Assembly: GCA_035629935.1 (NCBI GenBank)
Contig: DASQLQ010000075.1
Location: 1 to 14,162, forward strand
DNA from: DASQLQ01 sp035629935
GTDB lineage: Bacteria > Actinomycetota > CADDZG01 > WHSQ01
DNA length: 14,162 nucleotides
Direction of reading: 5' to 3'
The first letter of the stretch is position 1. Each line of letters opens with the position of its first letter. A program made the translations under genes and the position numbers. This document shows, one piece after another, positions 6,885-13,300 of this stretch. The notes under the pieces are model-generated. The model was not told the DNA's origin and did no database searches. It saw nothing but the letters and a program-made list of their open reading frames with translations.

Positions 6885-7697
6885 TTATTCCAGCTCCAAG
6901 ACTCGACCGAAGATCGCCCGTTGGGCTACGACGAAAACAATGATGACAGGGGCACAAGCGATAACCGCTGCCGCCAACAGGATGGAATGCATGGTTGGTT
7001 CCATCACAAAGAGTGCCCGCAGCCCGAGTGGAAGCGTGAAGCTATCGCCGTCCGCAAGATAGAGAACGGGTTCGATGAAGCTGGACCAGTGCGCAGCGAA
7101 CGCAAGGACGGCCACAGCGAAGACGGCGGCTCGCCCCAGCGGCCACGCGATGAGCCGCCACTGCCTGAAGGGCGTCAACCCCTCGGAGTCGGCTGCTTCG
7201 AACAGCTCCCGCGGGATCCGTGAGTACACCAGAGCGAAGACGAGCACGAAGAAGGGCGATGTGCCCATCAGCGCGGGCAGGATCAGTGGCATCAGTGTGT
7301 CGGTGAGGCCGAGGCGCTGGAACAAGACGAACCGGGGGACCCACAGAGCGGTGAGTGGCACCATCATCGCGATGAGCGTCGCGATCAACAGGAAACGCTT
7401 GAGGCGTGGAGATCCCGTCACGATCACGAACCCGGCCCATGACGCGACGAGCACCGTGATGGGCACCGTAAGCGCCACGACGATCATCGAATTCCGCAGG
7501 TAGTCCGCAAGTGGGATGAGCACCGAGACGTTTGGGTAGTTCTCCCACCTCATGTACGGCGGGATGAACTCGAATCCATCCGGCGGCGCGAGGCCCGGTG
7601 GCCGCAGGGAGCCGAGGAAAAGGAAGACGAGAGGCAGCGAGAAGACCACTACGACGGCGACGATGGCTCCAACGCGCACCGGCCCCGTCCATCTCAT
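6885..7697 (-). CDS. Carbohydrate ABC transporter permease, MalG/UgpE-like
   Basis: Encodes 270 residues with six predicted membrane helices, the usual MalG/UgpE length. Helix 1 is IVAVVVVFSLPLVFLFLGSL, followed by a periplasmic-type loop ending in WENYPN and the NSMIVVALTVPITVLVA segment typical of the family. The EAA loop is at residues about 166-188 (LFEAADSEGLTPFRQWRLIA WPL): the first EAA is intact, but the usual DG is EG and the Gly-Ala step is changed, a mild deviation. ATG 7697 is preceded by GAGGA nine bases upstream. It is the first gene of the transporter set, 52 bases after the DoxX stop and two bases before the binding-protein start. Such an order (MalG, binding protein, ATPase, MalF) differs from the common binding protein-MalF-MalG order. 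It pairs with the permease at 3723-4586. Confidence 0.94.
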   Translation of the reverse strand: MRWTGPVRVGAIVAVVVVFSLPLVFLFLGSLRPPGLAPPDGFEFIPPYMRWENYPNVSVLIPLADYLRNSMIVVALTVPITVLVASWAGFVIVTGSPRLKRFLLIATLIAMMVPLTALWVPRFVLFQRLGLTDTLMPLILPALMGTSPFFVLVFALVYSRIPRELFEAADSEGLTPFRQWRLIAWPLGRAAVFAVAVLAFAAHWSSFIEPVLYLADGDSFTLPLGLRALFVMEPTMHSILLAAAVIACAPVIIVFVVAQRAIFGRVLELE

Positions 7698-7749
7698 CGG
7701 GCCAATCCTCGCGGAGTCGGGCCCGGCCCGCGTGACTTAAGGGGAGTCG

Positions 7750-8208
7750 TTATGCAGCTGGTGCCGGCTCGGCCCGCTCCTCGAGCCCCACTGCTTGGTC
7801 GATCGAGAGGCGACCGGCGCCTAGGAAGAACAGCGCCAGGGCGCCCGTCATCAGGACGAAGTCCAGCTCGATACCGGTCCCTTCGGTCCCGATGAACGGC
7901 GCATCAAGCTTGGATCCTTTGACCCAGAAGCCGGTTAAGGCCATCTCGATCGCGATCAAGCCTCCGATAACGCGCGTCAGCACACCGATCACCAACGCCA
8001 GTCCGCCGAGTAGCTCGAGACCGGTGACTAGATAGGCCATGAAAGTGGGGGCCGGGATGCCCAGTGACTCGACGAAGCCGGCAAAGTTCGTCACTCCGCC
8101 ATCGACCTTCTGCCACCCGTGCCAGGCCATGACAACCCCCACGCCGATCCTTAATCCGAGCAGACCAAGGTGGTCGAATGATCCGAGACGACGCGCGAAT
8201 GCCTGCAT
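7750..8208 (-). CDS. DoxX-family membrane protein
   Basis: Encodes 152 residues with about four membrane helices, the normal size of a DoxX protein. The N-terminal helix holds LGLRIGVGVVMAWHGWQK, the DoxX hallmark (Arg, then xxHGxxK), followed by a GG-containing loop, a GLELLGGLALVIGVLTR helix pair and a short C-terminal tail. DoxX proteins sit in the inner membrane. Proposed roles include quinone- or thiol-linked redox and stress tolerance, and the exact reaction is not settled. The start at 8208 is set by GGGGAGGG (8215-8222), six bases upstream; an in-frame ATG at 8379 would add 57 non-homologous residues inside the sulfotransferase gene. It lies between sulfotransferase and transporter genes on the same strand and could have its own promoter (TACAAT at 8242-8247). 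Confidence 0.9.
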   Translation of the reverse strand: MQAFARRLGSFDHLGLLGLRIGVGVVMAWHGWQKVDGGVTNFAGFVESLGIPAPTFMAYLVTGLELLGGLALVIGVLTRVIGGLIAIEMALTGFWVKGSKLDAPFIGTEGTGIELDFVLMTGALALFFLGAGRLSIDQAVGLEERAEPAPAA

Positions 8209-8214
8209 CGGTAT

Positions 8215-8222
8215 CCCTCCCC
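8215..8222 (-). promoter_or_regulatory. Ribosome binding site fixing the DoxX start
   Basis: GGGGAGGG on the minus strand lies six bases before ATG 8208. It is the reason for choosing this start over the longer open frame. Confidence 0.8.
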
Positions 8223-8241
8223 AAGAGTTCCGGCTTCGCAG

Positions 8242-8247
8242 ATTGTA
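8242..8247 (-). promoter_or_regulatory. Candidate -10 box (TACAAT) for DoxX and transporter genes
   Basis: TACAAT on the minus strand matches TATAAT at five of six positions and lies 33 bases before the DoxX ATG, in the only gap (8209-8272) between sulfotransferase and DoxX. No convincing -35 is seen at 16-18 bases. A promoter here would let the DoxX-transporter genes be expressed apart from the regulator. Confidence 0.4.
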
Positions 8248-8263
8248 CGAACGAGTGTGTTCG
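8248..8263. promoter_or_regulatory. Inverted repeat CGAAC-N6-GTTCG beside the DoxX -10 box
   Basis: Perfect 5-base arms with a 6-base spacer adjoin the TACAAT box, within the expected -35/-10 spacer. The position suits a repressor site. It resembles the Gram-positive LexA box, but that has a 4-base spacer, so I do not call it one. Confidence 0.3.
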
Positions 8264-8272
8264 CGGGATTGG

Positions 8273-9094
8273 TCAGCGCTTGCGACGGAGACGTTTGATC
8301 CGCGGATAAGCTTTCTGTACGACTCGGTTTTTCTGCTTGAAGAGGCGCACTTCTCTTTCGAACCCATCCGGCATGGCATTCAGCTTGTGTTGATACAGCT
8401 TCAAGCAGAAGTCGAAGATCTCCCGGTCGTATCTGGTGTGATCGTCCAAGACCTTCCTTGTGCCGTCATCGATGTCTTGCACCTTCGGCCTGCCGGCCGT
8501 CACGTTCTCGCTTTGGTAGTAGGGCGTCTTCCAACCAAACTCGTCCTTCAACATCAAGATGGTTTCGTCGAAGTGACGCTGTTGACCAACGACGGCGAAA
8601 TGGTTCGCAAGGTTTGCCTTGGCTTTCTCCAGCAACACTTCGTCGATCGTGCCCATCTCAACGAAGGGCTCGCCGGAGTAGAACCGTACGTAGGAGTTGT
8701 CCGTGTGGTCTCGAGCCGCCCCATCTCGGACGAACGTCGCCAGGTCGACGCCTTTCACGTACTCGTGCAGCGCTGCCTGCGGTCGTCTCCTGACGTAGTA
8801 GTAGTAGGAAACGAGGCGATCGATCGGATCGCGCACCATAGTGAGGTAGCGGCTCGGGCCCGGCATCGATCCGTGCAAGCCGAATGCCATATGCCCCTTG
8901 AGCACCCGGATGCGAGCCCGAGCTTCTTCAGGCAAACTTCTGAATCGCTCGACGTCGTCCGGAAGGAAGAGCTCCGCGTCATGGATCGCCTCCCGCGGGT
9001 ACTGGCGGGCCATGATCGCGTGCAGCGTGGTGCCGCTGGTGCGAGGGACGTGCAGGAAGATCAGCCTCGGTGCTGTTGACATGCAATGGAGCAT
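8273..9094 (-). CDS. Sulfotransferase family protein (PAPS-dependent type)
   Basis: Encodes 273 residues, typical for a single-domain bacterial sulfotransferase. The 5'-phosphosulfate-binding loop is LHVPRTSGTTLH at about residues 14-25. The 3'-phosphate-binding segment is MVRDPIDRLVSYYYY at about 86-100, with Arg88 and Ser96 in the canonical places. KGHMAFG (His68) resembles the catalytic-base region of the Sulfotransfer_2 (carbohydrate 2-O type) group. These motifs fit transfer of sulfate from PAPS to a hydroxyl of a carbohydrate or other small acceptor. The C-terminus is very basic (KRLRRKR), and there is no signal peptide or membrane helix, so it is probably cytoplasmic. Start 9094 is 11 bases after the LuxR stop; Met5 (9082) is an equal alternative, and neither has a strong ribosome site. 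Acceptor is unknown; no PAPS synthesis gene lies in the window. Confidence 0.9.
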   Translation of the reverse strand: MLHCMSTAPRLIFLHVPRTSGTTLHAIMARQYPREAIHDAELFLPDDVERFRSLPEEARARIRVLKGHMAFGLHGSMPGPSRYLTMVRDPIDRLVSYYYYVRRRPQAALHEYVKGVDLATFVRDGAARDHTDNSYVRFYSGEPFVEMGTIDEVLLEKAKANLANHFAVVGQQRHFDETILMLKDEFGWKTPYYQSENVTAGRPKVQDIDDGTRKVLDDHTRYDREIFDFCLKLYQHKLNAMPDGFEREVRLFKQKNRVVQKAYPRIKRLRRKR

Positions 9095-9105
9095 CCCAGG
9101 TCTTG

Positions 9106-10170
9106 CTAGCCGAGGTCCCAGTTCGCGTCGAAAGCGATGGCTACTGCCTCAGCCCGGGATGAGACACCGAGCCGTGAGTAGATCTCTTCGAGGTGCTTCT
9201 TGACGGTCGCCATCGATACGTCCATCCGTTCGGCGATGTCGCGGTTGCTCGATCCGCGCGAGACCGCGTGTAGGACTTCGATCTGACGGGGAGTCAACCC
9301 GAGACGAAGAAGCGCCTGGGCGTCTATCTCGCGAGGTCGGACGTCGATCACCAGCATCTCGGGGTGGTCCAAAGACTCGCTGGGTAAGTGAGTGGCGCGG
9401 AGGCTCTTCTCGCCGACCTTCTTGTAGAAGATGGGGTTGGTGTCGAGATCCTCGACCTGCGGCATGCGGCGCAACTCCAGCCAGTGATCCAACTCGTCGG
9501 GGAGCCGACTGCCGCTGTCGCCAAAGAAATCCGCCAGGTATTGCTGGGCCTTGTTCGTAACCAGACCAACGGAGCCATCCAACTCGAAAAGGATGACGCC
9601 TCGCGGATACGTCGCGAATGCGGTCTGGATCGCCGCCGTGAGCCGCGACCGCTCGATCGCATTGCGATACTGGTGCATCAAGTGAGGAGCCACCAGGTCG
9701 AGGATCTCTCTGTCGCGTTCGGTGAAGTTCTTACTGCGATTGAAAGCGATCCCGATGACCATCCAAGGCGGGCCGGGGAGGCCGATCGCGAGCTGATCCT
9801 CCGCGCCCAGGCGCGCGTAGCACTCGTTATAGATCGTCAATCGATGGAAATCACGTCGCGAGAGGAAATCAGAGATCATCAGCGCCCGAAGATCACCCGT
9901 GTTCTGGTAGTGGGAGATGACCGGGTGCTCGTATGCGTATTCGGCCAAAAGCCTTTCCGTCTCATCCCACACGAAAGGCTCGGGGATGTCGATCACGATC
10001 GCGCTGCCGGCCCTGAAGTCGATCTCGTTGTATCCGACTTGATCGCTGGGAATCAGGTGTGCCAGCCCGGTGAGTGCCGTCTGACGGAATCCATCCAGGT
10101 CGGGGGCCCGGCCGACGTTGTCTAGGAGCGCCAGGATCGATCGATAGTCGGCCGTTTTCAAGGACGCCAT
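9106..10170 (-). CDS. LuxR-type transcriptional regulator with GAF/PAS-like sensor region
   Basis: Encodes 354 residues. The C-terminal 290-347 is a GerE/LuxR helix-turn-helix: GLTPRQIEVLHAVSRG, the NRDIAERM turn, then VSMATVKKHLEEIYSRLGV, all expected positions filled. The N-terminal half (about 1-175) has the look of a GAF-like domain (SDQVGYNEID..., LAIGLPGPPWMVIGIAF, FTERDREILDLVAPHL). Residues about 185-280 look PAS-like (GVILFELDGSVGLVTNKAQQYL). There is no receiver domain, kinase or autoinducer synthase beside it, so the signal is probably a small molecule. Start ATG 10170 has AAAAGGGG six bases upstream. It is the first gene of the minus-strand block and divergent from the giant secreted protein. 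A promoter with an overlapping inverted repeat lies just upstream, which suggests autoregulation. Confidence 0.93.
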   Translation of the reverse strand: MASLKTADYRSILALLDNVGRAPDLDGFRQTALTGLAHLIPSDQVGYNEIDFRAGSAIVIDIPEPFVWDETERLLAEYAYEHPVISHYQNTGDLRALMISDFLSRRDFHRLTIYNECYARLGAEDQLAIGLPGPPWMVIGIAFNRSKNFTERDREILDLVAPHLMHQYRNAIERSRLTAAIQTAFATYPRGVILFELDGSVGLVTNKAQQYLADFFGDSGSRLPDELDHWLELRRMPQVEDLDTNPIFYKKVGEKSLRATHLPSESLDHPEMLVIDVRPREIDAQALLRLGLTPRQIEVLHAVSRGSSNRDIAERMDVSMATVKKHLEEIYSRLGVSSRAEAVAIAFDANWDLG

Positions 10171-10176
10171 TGAGAG

Positions 10177-10184
10177 CCCCTTTT
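10177..10184 (-). promoter_or_regulatory. Ribosome binding site of the LuxR-type gene
   Basis: AAAAGGGG on the minus strand lies six bases before ATG 10170 and supports that start. Confidence 0.7.
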
Positions 10185-10193
10185 CTCGAATTA

Positions 10194-10222
10194 CTCATAC
10201 GCCAAACGGCTAGTGGCGTCTA
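10194..10222 (-). promoter_or_regulatory. Candidate promoter of the LuxR-type gene
   Basis: TAGACG (10222-10217, four of six to TTGACA), a 17-base spacer, then TATGAG (10199-10194, four of six to TATAAT). The predicted transcript start would be near 10187, leaving a short leader with the ribosome site. The match is modest, but the spacing is ideal. Confidence 0.4.
10199..10219. promoter_or_regulatory. Inverted repeat ACGCCA-N9-TGGCGT, candidate operator
   Basis: Two perfect 6-base arms around a 9-base spacer, a 21-base site. It lies in the 186-bp divergent region between the LuxR-type gene and the giant secreted protein, and covers the spacer of the candidate luxR promoter. The size and placement suit a dimeric regulator binding one helical face. 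Binding by the neighbouring LuxR protein is inference. The rest of the divergent region (10223-10344) shows no clear plus-strand promoter. Confidence 0.45.
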
Positions 10223-10344
10223 TGGAGTTGGCGGGGTCTATTCATGAAGGCACGGGCGATGTCGGGTTTAGGACTCATCTGTTCATCAGAAGGCCCTTGC
10301 CGTCGGTACCGAAGCAGGTTGAACTCGACTGGGGCTAGGTGCGC

Positions 10345-10350
10345 AAGGAG
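10345..10350 (+). promoter_or_regulatory. Ribosome binding site of the giant secreted protein
   Basis: AAGGAG six bases before ATG 10357. It fixes the start of a gene whose open frame runs off the window. Confidence 0.8.
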
Positions 10351-10356
10351 AGGCTG

Positions 10357-13300
10357 ATGTGGGAAGCCACGGATAGAAGAATCTCGTTCGCGCGAATCGC
10401 GGTGGCCGTCGCTTTGGCGGCTATGAGCCTCCCGGTGGGAGTTGCGCAGGCCCAAGACTGCGAAACCTCATGGACCAATGCAGGCGGTGGGGCTTGGAAC
10501 ATCGGCGGCAACTGGGACAACGGCGTTCCGGGGTCTGACGACAACGCTTGCATCACGCTCGAGGGGACCTACGCCGTCACGGTCTCGGGCTTCGCCGCCA
10601 CCGTCAATTCCATCGACCTCGGAGCGGCCTCTGGGACCCAGACCCTGACGATCCAGTCGCACGGATTCCTAAACGTCAGCTCATGCTTGCCGCATGCGGA
10701 CGCATCTCTGACCACTGCCGATGGAGGCCAGATCGGGGACAACGGAGGGATCGTCCTGACCGCTGTGGGCACCCCCGGCTGCGGCTTGGAAACCACCATG
10801 CTCGAAGCTACGGGCGGCACCTTGACGAATGCCGGAACCATCCGATCAGAGGAGGGCCAGGGCGGGGGCAACGACACCTTTCGCAAGCTTCGGGGCAACA
10901 TCACCAACACTGACGGTGGCGTCGTCGACATCGACTTCAACACCAACTACGACGCCGCGGCAACGTTCCTCAACGACGGCGGGACCGTTGACATCGCCAA
11001 CGCGAAACGGCTCTACATGCCGGCGGGCACCGGTGCGACCTTCACCAACGACGACGGCGAGATCACGGTGGCGGGCTCCGGCCACATCTCCCTCGACGAC
11101 GGCAACACCTTCAACCAGGGCGGCGGCACCACATCGTTCTCGGACCCCGTCTACGTCGAGAACTCGGCGCTCAACTACACCGGCACCGGAGCCAGCAAGA
11201 TCCGCACGGCGGGCGAGAACACGACGCTTAGCGGCAACATCGCCTCGGGCCAGGATCTCATCATCGAAGCGAGGGCGCCCTATAGCGTCAATACATGCTT
11301 GGCGATTCAATCCGCCAAGGTAACTGCGAGTCAGAGCTTCACCAATGCCGGCGACATCACCCTGACCACGGTCGGCATGCCCGGATGTGCCGGCGAGGCC
11401 AGCACCCTCGAGATCACCAACGGGACCCTCACCAACACGGGGACGATCCTGTCCGAGGAGGGCGGTGGTGGCAGCGGTGGAGGAGACACATTCCGACACC
11501 TGAAGGGCAACGTCACCAACGCCGTCGATGGATTTATCGATGTCGACCAGGCATTACGTCTGGGCGGAACGAACGCGACTCATACGAATGCCGGGGGCGA
11601 GATCGCGGTCGCCAGCAGCGAGACCTTGTTCGAGGATTCCGGCACTCTGGTTCAGACCAGCGGGGCTACGACCCTCGGGGGGAGCGGCGCGGTCATCACA
11701 GCGACGACTGCAGTGGACATCCAGGGTGGCACGTTGTCCGGAGTCGGGACGGTCGGCCCGGCCCTGGCGAACGACGGGACCGTCGCTCCGGGGGGATCAG
11801 CCGGGATCATCAACGTCTCTGGTGCGTATTCGCAGACGGCGGGAGGAACGCTCGCGGTCGAGGTCGGCGGACTCACCGCCGGCACCCAGTTCGACAAGCT
11901 GGCGATCTCCGGCGCAGCGACGCTGGGAGGCACGCTGGATATCTGCACAGACGAGTTGTTCACGCCCGAGGTTGACGACGAGTTCCAGATCCTCACCCAC
12001 GCGACCAGGAACGGCACTTTCGCCACCGTTGACGGCACGGCGGTTCCGGACGGCAACCACTACGAGGTCTCCTACGCGGGAACGAACACGACACTGACGG
12101 TCGCTGCGGGCGGCGGTGGAAACCCTGCCATCTGCGGGGCGGCGCCGGTCTTCGAGGCCGACTCGCTCTACCCGGACGAGGGTGGCGCGGCTTGCTGCGT
12201 CACGGTGTTCGTGCACGGCATGAACTTTGCGCCGGGAGTTGGACTGACTCTCTCGCGAGATGGCGAAACCGACATAGTTGCCGAAGACGTCGCCGTTGCC
12301 GAGGACGGTCGGAGCTTCCGGGCCGTACTCGATCTAACCGGAGCGGCCGCTGAGCGTTGGGACGTAACGGTCGACCAAGATGGTGGATCTGCCACCATCC
12401 CCGGGGGTTTCTCGGTCGAGTCTGCCCGCGAGCCCGACCTTTGGGTAGCGATAAATGGCCCACGTTTCGCGCGTCCTCAGCAACCGTGGAACGGAACCCT
12501 GGCCTACGGGAACACGGGCAACGTCGATGGATTGGGCGTAGAGATCCGGCTGAGTGGGATCCCCGACTTCGATGCGGTGAGCATGAGGGTGCCGAACCCT
12601 CCAAGCGTCGTCACCCAGGACGTCGAGGAGGGACGGGCGGCCAAATTCTTCATCCCCCACGTCGCTTCCGGCATGTCCGGATACATCCCTCTGCGGATCA
12701 CGTTCGAGGCGGAGGGGGAAGTCACTCTCCGAGCACGGATATTCGACTCGGGAATCCACCCCGACTCGGCTCCGAAGATCGATCCCGATATCGATGTTGA
12801 CGTAGAGGTTCTCGAGGCAACCGATCCCGACACGAACTCTCCCGCGGTGCTGAACGGGATATTCCATGTGACCGGACCGCTGTCGGGTGACATCGCGTTC
12901 GACTACGAAGTGACCGATGCGAGTGCTCACGTGGAGCCAACGGTGGGATGGACGGAGCCATCGGCTGGAGTCGAGCGCTATACGCTAGAAGGGACGACAG
13001 AGCTCAACGGCGAGATCAAGGCGTTCAGCTCGGTGATGGAGGGCCCAGCCGAGGCCTTCGCGGGGATGCTTCGAGCGGGCAACACTGTTACGTCGTCGAG
13101 CTCGGTGGCGGCCGGGTCAAGGATCGCCGAGTCGACATCGAGGGGTCGGATCAGGATGGCGATCGCGAATCCGAACGACGTCATCGAGGCACAAGCTGCC
13201 GGCGTTCAGCTCGTCAGCAGAACCCAGCTGATCGATTGCCTCTTTAGCAAGGACCTCTTCGACGAGAATGAGTTTCTCGACGCCACCGCGGCTGCCAACG

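Noticed and set aside
7698..7749. GC-rich palindromic patch (GGGCCGGGCCC) between DoxX and the importer as a terminator
   Set aside because: No T-run follows and the stem is short; readthrough seems as likely.
8248..8263. LexA (SOS) box
   Set aside because: The spacer between CGAAC and GTTCG is six bases, not the four of the Gram-positive box.
8039..9079. 346-codon open frame on the plus strand
   Set aside because: It lies antisense to the sulfotransferase and DoxX genes, has no family resemblance, and mirrors their codon pattern.
9388..10125. 245-codon open frame on the plus strand
   Set aside because: Antisense to the LuxR-type regulator; no motif.
10200..10356. Cyclic-di-GMP or other riboswitch before the giant secreted gene
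   Set aside because: I looked for the conserved GEMM core and other aptamer motifs and did not find them.
10244..10357. 37-codon leader frame whose TGA overlaps the ATG of the giant gene (TGATG)
   Set aside because: No good ribosome site and an Arg/Ser-rich sequence with no pattern; the overlap alone could be chance.
10846..11499. 217-codon open frame on the minus strand
   Set aside because: Antisense to the giant protein frame, which is open for over 1268 codons with a signal peptide and ribosome site.
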